Part shown: in pieces, positions 27,640-36,457 of the stretch
Layout: each line of letters begins with the position of its first letter
Numbering within the stretch: the first letter of the stretch is position 1
Assembly (NCBI RefSeq): GCF_030282845.1
Contig: NZ_JASTWE010000020.1
Span: 1-61,938, forward strand
DNA length: 61,938 nucleotides
Source of the DNA: Pseudodesulfovibrio pelocollis
GTDB taxonomy: Bacteria > Desulfobacterota > Desulfovibrionia > Desulfovibrionales > Desulfovibrionaceae
Direction: 5' to 3'
The notes under the pieces: generated by a model
What the model saw: the letters and a program-made list of their open reading frames with translations, nothing else
What the model was told of the DNA's origin: nothing
Databases searched by the model: none
Program-made: the position numbers and the translations under genes

Positions 27640-28560
27640 TCAGGGGCCAGGGTCAGCTTCCGGCACACCGTCGGGACCGCCTGGCCCCTTCTCACGCGCC
27701 CCGGCCGGGCGCTCCATGCACTCAAGGGCCCGCAGTACCTCATCAATGAGTGCCCTCGGGGTGGACGCCCCGGCTGTCACCCCGATGCGGCCATGGCCGC
27801 GCAGAGATGCAAGGTCGAGATCGGCCGCTGTCTCCACATGGACGCTCGGCGTGCCGCGCTCGATGGCCACCTGGGCCAGCCGCCGCGTGTTGCCGCTGTT
27901 GAGCCCGCCGACCACCACCATGAAATCCACCTGACCGGCGAGCTGGCTGGTCTCGGTCTGGCGCAGTCTCGTGGCGTCGCAGATGGTGTGCAGCACGACA
28001 ACCTCAAGGGCCGGATCACCCTCCATGCCCGCCGCCATGGCCTCGAAGGCGGCGCGATCCTGGGTGGTTTGGGCCGCCAGCACGTAGGGGGTGCCGGGCA
28101 GCAGCGGCAGCCGGGCCAGTTCCTCCCCGGAGCCGAAGACGTGATGGCCGTTGCCCGCGTAGCTGACGAGCCCCCGGACCTCGGGATGATCGGCCTCACC
28201 ATAGAGCAGCAGCACCTCGCCCCCGGCCGTATGGCGGGCGATGAGCAACTGGGCCTTCTTCACCCTGGGGCAGGTTGCGTCCTTGATGATCACGTTGCGC
28301 GCCCGAAGTTCCTGCTCCGCCTCGCGAGTGATGCCGTGGGCGCGGATGACCGCGTAGGCACCGTCCGGTATCTCGGCGGGCACAGCGGCGATGCGCACGC
28401 CCTGCTCGGCGTATTTGGCGAGTACCTGGGGATTGTGGATGATGGGCCCGAGTATGTGAATGGGCCGCCCTTCGGCCGCTGCCACGAGCTTGTCGAGCCG
28501 CCGCAGGGCCAGATCCACCCCCATGCAGAACCCCGCCGTGCGGGCCAGGATGACTTCCAC
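27640..28560 (-). CDS. ispH: 4-hydroxy-3-methylbut-2-enyl diphosphate reductase
   Basis: A 306-aa [4Fe-4S] enzyme, last step of the MEP isoprenoid pathway, making IPP and DMAPP. The cluster ligands are C12 (AGFCMGV), C97 (DATCPRV) and C194 (HTICDAT). Substrate residues H42 (IIHN) and H75 (RAHG) are present. The last 25 residues are a Gly/Pro-rich tail beyond the conserved fold. The start is GTG at 28560 with AAGGAG eight bases upstream. It is divergent from a TetR-type regulator; the shared region holds a palindromic operator. Confidence 0.96.
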   Translation of the reverse strand: MEVILARTAGFCMGVDLALRRLDKLVAAAEGRPIHILGPIIHNPQVLAKYAEQGVRIAAVPAEIPDGAYAVIRAHGITREAEQELRARNVIIKDATCPRVKKAQLLIARHTAGGEVLLLYGEADHPEVRGLVSYAGNGHHVFGSGEELARLPLLPGTPYVLAAQTTQDRAAFEAMAAGMEGDPALEVVVLHTICDATRLRQTETSQLAGQVDFMVVVGGLNSGNTRRLAQVAIERGTPSVHVETAADLDLASLRGHGRIGVTAGASTPRALIDEVLRALECMERPAGAREKGPGGPDGVPEADPGP

Positions 28561-28603
28561 GCGATCTATCTCCTTCGCCCGGCGCGCCGGACGGAAATAA
28601 CGC

Positions 28604-28636
28604 TTGACTTTCGCCCCGGGAATAAGGGTATATATT
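28604..28636 (+). promoter_or_regulatory. candidate promoter of the TetR-type gene
   Basis: TTGACT at 28604-28609 and TATATT/TATATA at 28629-28636; the 19-21 nt spacing is longer than ideal. The -10 overlaps the palindromic operator, which fits repression by the encoded regulator. Confidence 0.4.
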
Positions 28637-28653
28637 CAAACAAATGTTTGAAT
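28634..28653. promoter_or_regulatory. palindromic operator, probable TetR autoregulatory site
   Basis: Perfect 8-bp arms ATTCAAAC (28634-28641) and GTTTGAAT (28646-28653) around AAAT, a 20-bp site. It lies 32 bp before the regulator ATG and about 75 bp before the ispH start. TetR-family proteins usually bind such palindromes as dimers. Confidence 0.65.
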
Positions 28654-28684
28654 CGCATACACCGGAGTCGCCGCCCGTATCATC

Positions 28685-29314
28685 ATGAACGAGAAACCTG
28701 ACGTCAACACAAAAGACGCCCTGCTCGCCGCCGCCATTGAGGTTTTTGCGGACAAGGGCTTTGACGCGGCCACGGTGCGCGACATATGCGGGCGCGCCCG
28801 GGCCAATGTCGCGGCGGTCAACTACCACTTCGGCGGCAAGGACGCCCTGTATGTGGCCGTGCTCCGTGAGGTCTTTCCCAAGGACGAGTATGATTTCGTC
28901 ACCAACCGGAGCGACTCGCCCGCAGACAGGCTGCGCGCCTTTCTGGCGGCGCTGGCCCGGGAGATATACGAGCGCGGCAACGGCCTGGTCGCCCAGCGCT
29001 GGGCCATATTCCTGCGCGAGATGGCCAAGCCCAGCGCCAACCTCGACTTCATCGTCCAGCGCCAGGTGCAGCCCCGGGCCGACGAACTGCGCGACATCGT
29101 GGCCGCCATCCTCGGTCCAAACACCCCGGAGCGGATCATGGCCTTCTCCTGCTCCAACATCTGGGCGCTGATGCTCGACCACCTGCTCACCCAGCCCATC
29201 CTCGACCGGCTCACGCCGCAGCGGCCAGCGGTCCAGACGAGCATGGAGGACTTCATCGGGCATGTGGTGCAATTTTCCCTTGGCGGACTGCACGCCGTCA
29301 GGGAGAACCCGTAA
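28685..29314 (+). CDS. TetR/AcrR family transcriptional regulator
   Basis: A 209-aa repressor. The N-terminal helix-turn-helix (about 10-55) reads LLAAAIEVFADKGFDAATVRDICGRARANVAAVNYHFGGK in pieces typical of TetR. The C-terminal part (FLREMAKPSANLDFIVQ) resembles CecR/DUF1956-type ligand domains. There is no clear Shine-Dalgarno site before the ATG at 28685. The palindrome just upstream suggests autoregulation. No efflux pump is adjacent; the only other gene controlled from this region would be ispH, so the regulon is open. Confidence 0.9.
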   Translation: MNEKPDVNTKDALLAAAIEVFADKGFDAATVRDICGRARANVAAVNYHFGGKDALYVAVLREVFPKDEYDFVTNRSDSPADRLRAFLAALAREIYERGNGLVAQRWAIFLREMAKPSANLDFIVQRQVQPRADELRDIVAAILGPNTPERIMAFSCSNIWALMLDHLLTQPILDRLTPQRPAVQTSMEDFIGHVVQFSLGGLHAVRENP

Positions 29315-29439
29315 GGTCGGAGACCGGGGTCACCCTCCCCTTGACCCCAACCCGGTTTCCTGCGACCTTCCCCCAATGGCGGGGAGGACCATCCTCCGAT
29401 GGTTCTCCCCGTCCTGTCGTCTGCCTGGAGAATCGCGAA

Positions 29440-30276
29440 ATGCACCCGCTTCGACTCGCCTTTGCCTTGGCCCTGTGCGCCCTGATCGCGCCCGGACTCG
29501 CGGCCACGGCCTCGGCCCGGGCCATGGTGCTGGAATGCCGGGTGGTGGCCGAGTTCCCCCACGATCCGCAGACCTCCACCCAGGGGCTGATCTACAGCCA
29601 GGGCCTGCTGCTGGAGTCATCCGGCGGCTTCGGCCAATCCTACCTGACCATCTCCGAGCCCGAGACCGGCCGCCGCCTGCTCACCCGGCACATCGAGGGG
29701 CGCTACTTCGCCGAGGGCATCGCCCTGCACGACAACAAGCTGTACATGCTCACCTGGCTCTCGGGCACGGGTTTCATCTTCGATGCGCAGTCCCTGGAGC
29801 TGCTGGCCAGCTTCGCCTACCGGGCAGACGGCGAGACCACAGAAGGCTGGGGGCTGGCCCACGACGGCACGCGCTTCATCCTCAGCGCGGGCACGGACAC
29901 GCTACGCTTCCACCGTCCCGGCGATTTCGCCAGGACAGGCACCCTGACCGTGCGCGACGGCGACGAGCCCGTGCGCCTGCTCAACGAACTGGAATGCGTG
30001 GGTGGGATGATTCTGGCCAATGTATGGAAATCCGACCGGCTGGCGATCATCGACCCCCAGTCCGGGCAGGTCGCGGCCTGGATCGACCTGACGCCGCTTC
30101 GGGAGCGCATCGCGCCGGAATCGGGCTCGGCCAACGGAATCGCCTACGACCCGGAATCAGGCAGGCTCTTCGTCACCGGCAAGCACTGGGACAAGCTCTT
30201 CGTCATCGAAGTGGACACCGCCCTGTGGCGCATGCCCGTCAGCCGCGAGACCGTGTCCGGCACCCCGCTCCCCTGA
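29440..30276 (+). CDS. glutaminyl-peptide cyclotransferase (plant/bacterial type)
   Basis: A 278-aa secreted five-bladed propeller enzyme that cyclises N-terminal Gln to pyroglutamate. The signal peptide is residues 1-26 (cleavage near TASA-RA). Family motifs are TQGLIY, EGWGLAHDG, LNELE, ANVWKSD and NGIAYD...RLFVTGK. Length and motif order fit the family. The ATG at 29440 follows CTGGAGAATC; an in-frame extension to 29341 crosses non-coding sequence. It appears monocistronic and convergent with lgt. Confidence 0.88.
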   Translation: MHPLRLAFALALCALIAPGLAATASARAMVLECRVVAEFPHDPQTSTQGLIYSQGLLLESSGGFGQSYLTISEPETGRRLLTRHIEGRYFAEGIALHDNKLYMLTWLSGTGFIFDAQSLELLASFAYRADGETTEGWGLAHDGTRFILSAGTDTLRFHRPGDFARTGTLTVRDGDEPVRLLNELECVGGMILANVWKSDRLAIIDPQSGQVAAWIDLTPLRERIAPESGSANGIAYDPESGRLFVTGKHWDKLFVIEVDTALWRMPVSRETVSGTPLP

Positions 30277-30322
30277 CTGACCCCGGCGTCGGTCAGCCAC
30301 GCCAACCCATCACGGTTGGTAG

Positions 30323-31120
30323 CTAGACCGCGCCGCCCGCTCTCTCCTTGGCGTAGCCCCACCAGATCAGGCCGCCGCCAAGGGCGATCATGGGCAGGCA
30401 CAGAATCTGCCCCATGGACATCCACTGTAAGGCCACAAAGCCGAGATGGGCGTCCGGCTCGCGGGCAAACTCCACCGCGAAGCGGAAGACGCCGTAGCCG
30501 AGCAGGAACAGGCCGCTCACGCATCCGGCCGGACGCGGTCGGGCCGAATACCACCAGAGGATGGCGAACAGGAGCAGCCCCTCAAGCCCGGCCTCGTAGA
30601 GCTGCGAGGGATGGCGCGGCGCGCTGCCCGCGCCCGGAAAGGGCATGCCCCAGGGCAGGTCCGTGGGCCGTCCCCACAATTCGGCGTTGATGAAGTTGCC
30701 GATGCGCCCGAAGAAAAGCCCGGGCGGCACCAGCGGAGTGATGAAGTCGCCCACTTCGCGCGCGCCAAGTCCCTTGGCCCTGGCAAAGAGCAGGCACACC
30801 GCCACCACGCCCAGCGCCCCGCCGTGAAACGACATGCCCCCCTCCCACACCGCGAAGATCTTGAGCGGATGAGCCAGGTAGTATTCCGCATTGTAGAAGA
30901 ACACGTAGCCCAGGCGGCCGCCAGCCACCACGCCCAGGATGGCCCAGGTGATGAAGTCGTCCACCATGGCCGGGGTGAAGCGATTGGCAGGGCTCGCCGC
31001 CCGCCAGCGGCCCAGGAGCCAGCCCGAGCCCACGCCGAAGACGTACATCATGCCGTACCAGCGCAGCGCCAGCGGGCCTATGGAGATCATGATCGGATCA
31101 AACTGCGGATAACTGAGCAT
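30323..31120 (-). CDS. lgt: prolipoprotein diacylglyceryl transferase
   Basis: A 265-aa inner-membrane enzyme that transfers diacylglycerol from phosphatidylglycerol to the lipobox Cys of prolipoproteins. About seven membrane segments are seen. Conserved motifs are [16 protein letters not shown] and the Lgt signature [14 protein letters not shown]. The second of two close ATGs (31120) is preferred: GGAG lies eight bases before it but only two before the first (31126). It is divergent from the gene at 31240. Confidence 0.95.
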   Translation of the reverse strand: MLSYPQFDPIMISIGPLALRWYGMMYVFGVGSGWLLGRWRAASPANRFTPAMVDDFITWAILGVVAGGRLGYVFFYNAEYYLAHPLKIFAVWEGGMSFHGGALGVVAVCLLFARAKGLGAREVGDFITPLVPPGLFFGRIGNFINAELWGRPTDLPWGMPFPGAGSAPRHPSQLYEAGLEGLLLFAILWWYSARPRPAGCVSGLFLLGYGVFRFAVEFAREPDAHLGFVALQWMSMGQILCLPMIALGGGLIWWGYAKERAGGAV

Positions 31121-31239
31121 GAACATCGCTCCAGGCGCGACACGCCGCCTTTGTTTTCTCGTGGGATTCTGGTATGCTGACGTTTGCCGAACACGGTGTG
31201 CCTTTTTGGAACGCACGTCAACCCCGGGACGGAAGGGAC

Positions 31240-31986
31240 ATGGAAACGACGCAGGAACTCGACATTCTGGAGATGCCCCTCGAAGGACTGGCCGCCTATT
31301 GGCTCTCCATCAAGAAGATCATGGACGCCAGAAAGGGCCGGGCCATCATCGACGAGGAGATCGCCAACACCGACGAACCCTACATCCTGCACCTGCTCGA
31401 AACGGCCTTCTCCTCCCTGCCCCCGGACATGATCCGGCGGCTGACAGCGGTCAAGCGCGAGCTGCTCCTGGAGGACTACGGCCGCAAGATCGACCTGATG
31501 CGTCTGGCCGTCTTCGCCATCGCCTCGGGCGAGAATCCCCGCATCACGCTGGTACGCATGGATTCCAAGTTCGCCGTGCCGCTTATGCGCGAGGACACGG
31601 CCTTTGAGATGGCCACGGCCATGTTCGACGCCATCCGGCCCAAAGGAGTGGACCTGTCCATCCTGCTCTCGGTGGATCACAAGCTCAAGGCGGACAGGCT
31701 GCTGGTCAAGCTGCTCTTCTACGTCATGTTCGCCCGACGCGAGGGGCGGCAGAGCCTGGATCGCTTTCTGCCGCACATGGGCTCGCGCTTCTTCTCCGAG
31801 GGCGTATCCCTGGCCATCGACAACTTCGAGGCCGATTTCCTGGCCCATCATCTGGAAGGCATCCGCGACCAAACCATCGTCCACACCGGCCGCAAGATGG
31901 ACATGGCCCTGGAAATGGCCCTGGCAATCCGCGACAAGCTGCCGTATGATGATATATTCCGTATCGCTCGGACCTACATGCTCTGA
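31240..31986 (+). CDS. conserved alpha-helical protein of unknown function
   Basis: A 248-aa cytoplasmic protein, predicted almost wholly helical, with no signal or membrane helix. I do not recognise a domain. Features are an N-terminal acidic helix, the segment [20 protein letters not shown], and a repeated length of Met-rich amphipathic helices near the C-terminus ([16 protein letters not shown]). The ATG at 31240 has GGAAGGGAC immediately upstream; the earlier ATG at 31174 is unsupported. The next gene begins 14 nt downstream, so the pair is an operon. Confidence 0.65.
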   Translation: METTQELDILEMPLEGLAAYWLSIKKIMDARKGRAIIDEEIANTDEPYILHLLETAFSSLPPDMIRRLTAVKRELLLEDYGRKIDLMRLAVFAIASGENPRITLVRMDSKFAVPLMREDTAFEMATAMFDAIRPKGVDLSILLSVDHKLKADRLLVKLLFYVMFARREGRQSLDRFLPHMGSRFFSEGVSLAIDNFEADFLAHHLEGIRDQTIVHTGRKMDMALEMALAIRDKLPYDDIFRIARTYML

Positions 31987-32000
31987 CCAACGAGGCTGCC

Positions 32001-32663
32001 ATGAAAAAAACACGGATAATCCTCCTCATCGCCCTGCTCGTCGGCACGCTCCTCGCGCCCGCGCAGGCCACGGCCTGGACCTCGGTGCGCACGGGCCAGA
32101 AGAATTTCGAGCGGGCCTGGCTGGCATACACCTTCCGTCGCTTCGATCAGGCCAGCCAGCACTTTGCCAAGGCGGCCGACGCCTTTGGCGCGGGTCTGGC
32201 CGAAGATCCGCCAAGCCGCACCACCATGTTCGCCTCCAACCTGACCATGGCGGGCATGTCCCTCTATTACGCGGGCCGCCACGCCGAGGTGGCCGCGCCC
32301 ATGCGCAAGGTCATGGACAAGGAGAACCGGGTCTGGGAAGCTCCGCTCTATGCGGCTCTGGCCGCAGCCCGGCTTGGAGACAGGGCGGCCACCGTCGATC
32401 TCCTGACCCGCTATCTCAAGACCAGCCCCACCCAGCCCATCCTCTCGGCCGAGGTGCGCCGCCAGCTCGACGCGCTGGACTCGGGCGCGCCAGCCCTGGC
32501 CCAGGTGGCGGACACCATCGAGGGCGCGGCCTTCGAGCAGTTCGACAACAACATCAACCTGGTCGGCAGCAGAGGGGGGGAGATGCGGGACTACTGCGAC
32601 GGCAACTACTGGTGGCGCTCCAACAGGCAGCCCTGCCTTGAACGCTTCAAATACACGAACTAG
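32001..32663 (+). CDS. secreted TPR-like protein
   Basis: A 220-aa exported protein. The signal peptide (1-24, cleavage near AQATA) is followed by TPR-like helices: AWLAYTFRRFDQASQHFAKAADAF and LYAALAAARLGDRAATVDLLTRYL. The C-terminal 60 residues contain DYCDGNYWW...PCLERF, with two Cys that could form a disulfide in the periplasm. Function unknown; it probably acts with its operon partner upstream. A terminator follows immediately. Confidence 0.7.
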   Translation: MKKTRIILLIALLVGTLLAPAQATAWTSVRTGQKNFERAWLAYTFRRFDQASQHFAKAADAFGAGLAEDPPSRTTMFASNLTMAGMSLYYAGRHAEVAAPMRKVMDKENRVWEAPLYAALAAARLGDRAATVDLLTRYLKTSPTQPILSAEVRRQLDALDSGAPALAQVADTIEGAAFEQFDNNINLVGSRGGEMRDYCDGNYWWRSNRQPCLERFKYTN

Positions 32664-32667
32664 ACAT

Positions 32668-32702
32668 CGGCCCGACGCCACCCCGGCATCGGGCCGCCTT
32701 TC
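32668..32702 (+). terminator. terminator after secreted TPR gene
   Basis: Stem CGGCCCGA (32668-32675) / TCGGGCCG (32689-32696) with a further inner pairing, followed by CCTTTC. Confidence 0.7.
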
Positions 32703-32801
32703 GTCGCCCGTTCCTTCACTATGGACTTGACGGACGCGGCGAAATATTGAACCATCCGACGTTTTTCATGGGGCCACGCTCCGCAACACAATCGAAAACT
32801 C

Positions 32802-33413
32802 ATGACCAAGGCCCCCGCCATACCCGACCAATATCTGAGGCCCTTCACCAAGGACGACATCAACACCTTGCCCCTGCGCCGCTACGAGGGGCCGGTGGCT
32901 GTCGTGCGCACCGAAAAGCAGCGCACCCAGGCCCTCAGGGAGATGGAAGGCGAGACCCTGCTCGGCTTTGACACCGAAACGCGCCCGGTCTTCAAGAAGG
33001 GAAAACGGCCCGGCCCGCCCGCCCTCATCCAGCTGGCCACGGCCTCCTGCGTGTATGTATTCCAGATCAACCTGCTCCCCATGTGCAACGGATTGTGCGA
33101 TCTGATGGAGGACAAGCGGGTGCTCAAGACCGGCGTGGCCGTGCGCGACGACATCCTGGGCCTACAGAAGATGGCCGACTTCGAGCCCAAGGGATTCATT
33201 GATCTTTCGGAAATCACCACTGCGGCCAACATGCAGACCCACGGGCTGCGCAACATGGCCGCCAACCTCCTTGGATTCCGCATCTCCAAGTCCGCCCAGT
33301 GTTCCAACTGGGCCAAGGATCACCTGACCCCCCAGCAGATCAACTACGCCGCCACCGACGCCTGGATCAGCCGCGAACTCTATCTCGCCCTGGAACGCAT
33401 CGGGCTGTTCTGA
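32802..33413 (+). CDS. RNase D-like 3'-5' exonuclease domain protein
   Basis: A 203-aa DnaQ-fold exonuclease. Exo I is LLGFDTETRP (Asp and Glu metal ligands), exo II lies around TGVAVRDDILGL, and exo III is YAATDAWISREL (Tyr and Asp). It resembles the catalytic domain of RNase D but has no HRDC domain, so it may act on small RNAs or DNA ends. The ATG at 32802 fits the family N-terminus. It overlaps nothing and is convergent with arfB (11-nt gap). Confidence 0.88.
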   Translation: MTKAPAIPDQYLRPFTKDDINTLPLRRYEGPVAVVRTEKQRTQALREMEGETLLGFDTETRPVFKKGKRPGPPALIQLATASCVYVFQINLLPMCNGLCDLMEDKRVLKTGVAVRDDILGLQKMADFEPKGFIDLSEITTAANMQTHGLRNMAANLLGFRISKSAQCSNWAKDHLTPQQINYAATDAWISRELYLALERIGLF

Positions 33414-33424
33414 TCCCCACGCCC

Positions 33425-33847
33425 CTACTCGTCCATGCCCGGCGTCCTGCGCTGGCGCTTGCGCTCGGCCGTGTGCCGCTTGCGCACCAGCCGCTTGCGC
33501 CGGGCGCTTCTGGGCACTGCGGTATCCTTGCGCGGCGTCACTGGCGTGAGCGCCCGGCGCATCAGCTCCACGAACCGCGCGATGGCCGACTCCTTGTTGG
33601 ATTTCTGGCTGCGGGAGGTCTGGGAAGACACCCGGAGCACGCCGCGCTTGTCGATCCTGCCCGCAAGGGAGCGGGTGACCATCTCCTTCTGATGCCGGGT
33701 CAGGCTGGGGCTGGCAGCCACGTCAAAGAGCAGGGTCACGCGACTGTCCGTGGTGTTCACATGCTGGCCGCCCGGCCCGGAGCTGCGCGAGGCGGTGAAG
33801 GCGACCTCGTCATCGGGAATGGTCACCGTGTCGGTTATCCGTATCAT
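33425..33847 (-). CDS. arfB: alternative ribosome-rescue peptidyl-tRNA hydrolase ArfB
   Basis: A 140-aa protein of the ICT1/YaeJ family that hydrolyses peptidyl-tRNA on stalled ribosomes without a stop codon. The catalytic GGQ is at 26-28 ([14 protein letters not shown]). The C-terminal tail is very basic ([21 protein letters not shown]), as needed to enter the empty mRNA channel. Size matches ArfB and lacks the codon-recognition domains of release factors. Confidence 0.93.
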   Translation of the reverse strand: MIRITDTVTIPDDEVAFTASRSSGPGGQHVNTTDSRVTLLFDVAASPSLTRHQKEMVTRSLAGRIDKRGVLRVSSQTSRSQKSNKESAIARFVELMRRALTPVTPRKDTAVPRSARRKRLVRKRHTAERKRQRRTPGMDE

Positions 33848-33963
33848 CCCCGATCAGTGCCACGCCTCGGGCCGGGCCGCAACCCCACCACTTGCGCATT
33901 GACACCCGCACCGCTTTCTATACAATCCGCCGCATCGCAAACTCCCCTGCAAAGGACACGATC

Positions 33964-34452
33964 ATGACCAAACCCTGCCCCTGCGGTTCCGGCAAGGAAC
34001 ACATCGATTGCTGTGGCCCATATATATCCGGCCAGACCCCGGCCCCCACGGCCGAGGCCCTCATGCGCTCCCGCTACAGCGCCTATGTGCTCAAGGAATT
34101 TGACTATCTCAAGGAAACCCTGGCACCCGAAGCCCTCAAGGACCACGACGAGGCCTCGGTCCGGGAGTGGGCGGAATCCGCCAGTTGGCTGGGCCTTGAG
34201 ATTCACGAAACATGGGCAGGCGGCGAGGACGACGACAAGGGCATGGTGGAATTTTCGGCCATGTACGCCATCGACGGCGAAGAGCGCACCCACCGCGAGC
34301 GCAGCCAGTTCCAGCGCCTGGGCGGGCACTGGCGCTATCTGGACGGGGCCATGGTCTCGGGCCCGCCCATCCGCAAGGAGCCCAAGATCGGGCGCAACGA
34401 ACCCTGCCCCTGCGGCTCTGGCAAAAAATTCAAGAAGTGCTGCGGACGCTGA
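33964..34452 (+). CDS. ychJ: YchJ family SEC-C motif protein
   Basis: A 162-aa cytoplasmic protein. A zinc-binding SEC-C motif starts it ([13 protein letters not shown], residues 5-17) and a second ends it ([13 protein letters not shown]). Between them is the UPF0225/YchJ NTF2-like fold ([16 protein letters not shown]). Its function is not established; SEC-C motifs resemble the SecA C-terminal zinc finger. The ATG at 33964 is preferred because SEC-C begins at residue 5. It is convergent with dxs across a bidirectional-looking terminator. Confidence 0.93.
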   Translation: MTKPCPCGSGKEHIDCCGPYISGQTPAPTAEALMRSRYSAYVLKEFDYLKETLAPEALKDHDEASVREWAESASWLGLEIHETWAGGEDDDKGMVEFSAMYAIDGEERTHRERSQFQRLGGHWRYLDGAMVSGPPIRKEPKIGRNEPCPCGSGKKFKKCCGR

Positions 34453-34477
34453 GCGCGCCCCGAAGCATCGACGCACA

Positions 34478-34512
34478 AAGGCCCGGCTGTCCCTGAAGGA
34501 TGGCCGGGCCTT
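34478..34512. terminator. bidirectional terminator between ychJ and dxs
   Basis: Perfect 10-bp stem AAGGCCCGGC (34478-34487) / GCCGGGCCTT (34503-34512) between convergent genes. Confidence 0.75.
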
Positions 34513-34534
34513 CGCGCGTCCAAGGACATGGACG

Positions 34535-36436
34535 CTACTTGGCGCACATGGCGCGCAGGGCCTGCTTCATGCCCTCGGCATCAATGCCGAGCATGGCCCG
34601 AAGCTCCTTCTGGGTGCCGTGCTCCACGAACTCGTCAGGGATGCCGATCCGCCTGATCTGCTTGCCCGAGAGGACTCCCTCGTCTACGAGCAGCTCAATC
34701 ACGGCCGAGCCGAAACCGCCCGCCAAGGCGTTCTCCTCCACCAGCAGGATAGTCTCGAACCGGGCCGCGAGGTCGAGCAGTTGCTCGCGCGGCAGCGGCT
34801 TGACGAAGCGGGTGTTGAACACGGCCACCTCAAGCCCATCTTCCTCAAGCTGCATGGCCGCCTCCACCGCCGGATAGACCCGGGAGCCAAGCGTGATGAC
34901 CACGGCGTGGGTCCCGTCGCGCATCAGCTCGCCCTGGCCCAGCGGGATGGGCTGGGGATCGGGGCTGACCGAAGCGCCCACTCCAGTGCCGCGCGGGTAG
35001 CGCATGGCGCACGGCCCCTCGTGGGCAAAGGCCGTGACCATCATCCGGGCCATCTCGGCCTCGTCCTTGGGGGCCATGATCACGAGGTTGGGAATGTGGC
35101 GCAGGTAGCTGAAGTCAAAGGCCCCGTGATGGGTGGCCCCGTCCTCACCCACCAGGCCGCCCCGATCGAGGAAGAAATTGACGTTGAGGTTCTGCAGGCA
35201 GACATCATGCACGATCTGGTCGTAGGCGCGCTGGAGGAAGGTGGAGTAGATGGCCACGGCGGGTTTGTAGCCCTGGGTGGCCAGCCCGGCCGCAAAGGTC
35301 ACGGCATGCTGCTCGCAGATACCCACATCCACGAACCGCTCGGGATAATTCTTGCGGAAACACTCGGTGCCCGTGCCCTCGGGCATGGCAGCGGTGATGG
35401 CCACGATGGTCTTGTCGCGCCCAGCCAGATCGCACAGGGTGGAGCCGAAGACCGAGGTGTACGAGGGCAGACCCAGGCCCGAGAACTTGCGCGCCAGCCC
35501 GGTCTCGGGCACGAACTCGCCCACGCCGTGAAAGTGTGTCGGGTCGGACTCGGCCGGTTCGTATCCCTTGCCCTTGGTGGTCATCACATGGACCAGCACC
35601 GGCTTGTCTATCTGGCGTATCTCCTCGAACACCTTGATCATCTGCGCGGTGTTGTGGCCGTCGATGGGGCCGACGTAAGTGAAATGGAAGGCCTCGAAGA
35701 GAATGCCCGGGGTGAAGAAGCTCTTGACCGAGTCGCCGTAGCGCTTGGCGTACCCGGCCAGATCGTCGCCGATCTTGGGGATGGTGGCGAGCAGGTCCTC
35801 CACATCGCTCTTGAGGCGCTGCAGGAAGGGGGTAGTCATCTTGCGGCTCAGGAACCGGGAGAGGGCGCCCACGTTCTTGGAGATGGACATCTCGTTGTCG
35901 TTGAGCACCACCACCATCTTGCGGCCCAGGTCACCCGCCTGATTGAGCCCCTCGAAGGCAAGCCCGGCGGTGAGTGACCCATCGCCGATGACCGCGATGA
36001 CCTCATGGTCAAGCCCCTTGAGGTCGCGGGCCACGGCCATGCCCAGGGCGGCGGAAATGGAGGTGGAGGAATGGCCCACCCCGAAATGGTCATAGGGATT
36101 CTCGGCCGGGCGCGGAAACCCGCTCAGGCCGCCCTTCTGGCGCAGGGTGTGGAACTGCTCAACCCGGCCGGTCAGCAGCTTGTGGGCATAGGCCTGATGG
36201 CCCACATCCCAGATGAGCTTGTCCTCTTCAAGGTCAAAGGCCCGGAACAGGGCCAGGGTCAGTTCGATCACTCCCAGCGAGGGAGCCAGATGCCCGCCGT
36301 GCCCGGCCACCTGACCGATGATCACGTCGCGCAGCTCCTGGGCCAGGACTTCCAGTTCGGCCACTGACAACGCCTTGACGTCGCCGGGCTTCCTGATCCG
36401 CGATAGAATGGTCGTGTTCATGAGCGCATCGGTCAT
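34535..36436 (-). CDS. dxs: 1-deoxy-D-xylulose-5-phosphate synthase
   Basis: A 633-aa thiamin-diphosphate enzyme, first and usually rate-limiting step of the MEP pathway (pyruvate plus glyceraldehyde 3-phosphate). The N-terminal VAGHGGHLAPSLGVIELTLAL, the ThDP motif GDGSLTAGLAFEGLN with later NDNEMSIS, and the C-terminal transketolase domain are complete. It is the last gene of a minus-strand run xseA-M23-xseB-ispA-dxs, 21 nt after ispA. Two start ATGs are close (36436 and 15 nt inside); neither has a strong ribosome site, which suggests coupling to ispA translation. Confidence 0.97.
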   Translation of the reverse strand: MTDALMNTTILSRIRKPGDVKALSVAELEVLAQELRDVIIGQVAGHGGHLAPSLGVIELTLALFRAFDLEEDKLIWDVGHQAYAHKLLTGRVEQFHTLRQKGGLSGFPRPAENPYDHFGVGHSSTSISAALGMAVARDLKGLDHEVIAVIGDGSLTAGLAFEGLNQAGDLGRKMVVVLNDNEMSISKNVGALSRFLSRKMTTPFLQRLKSDVEDLLATIPKIGDDLAGYAKRYGDSVKSFFTPGILFEAFHFTYVGPIDGHNTAQMIKVFEEIRQIDKPVLVHVMTTKGKGYEPAESDPTHFHGVGEFVPETGLARKFSGLGLPSYTSVFGSTLCDLAGRDKTIVAITAAMPEGTGTECFRKNYPERFVDVGICEQHAVTFAAGLATQGYKPAVAIYSTFLQRAYDQIVHDVCLQNLNVNFFLDRGGLVGEDGATHHGAFDFSYLRHIPNLVIMAPKDEAEMARMMVTAFAHEGPCAMRYPRGTGVGASVSPDPQPIPLGQGELMRDGTHAVVITLGSRVYPAVEAAMQLEEDGLEVAVFNTRFVKPLPREQLLDLAARFETILLVEENALAGGFGSAVIELLVDEGVLSGKQIRRIGIPDEFVEHGTQKELRAMLGIDAEGMKQALRAMCAK

Positions 36437-36457
36437 AGGGCGGTCACACTAAGCCAA

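Noticed and set aside
34013-35977. 654-codon open frame on the plus strand
   Set aside because: Starts inside ychJ in another frame and continues antisense to dxs; both real genes have full motif sets.
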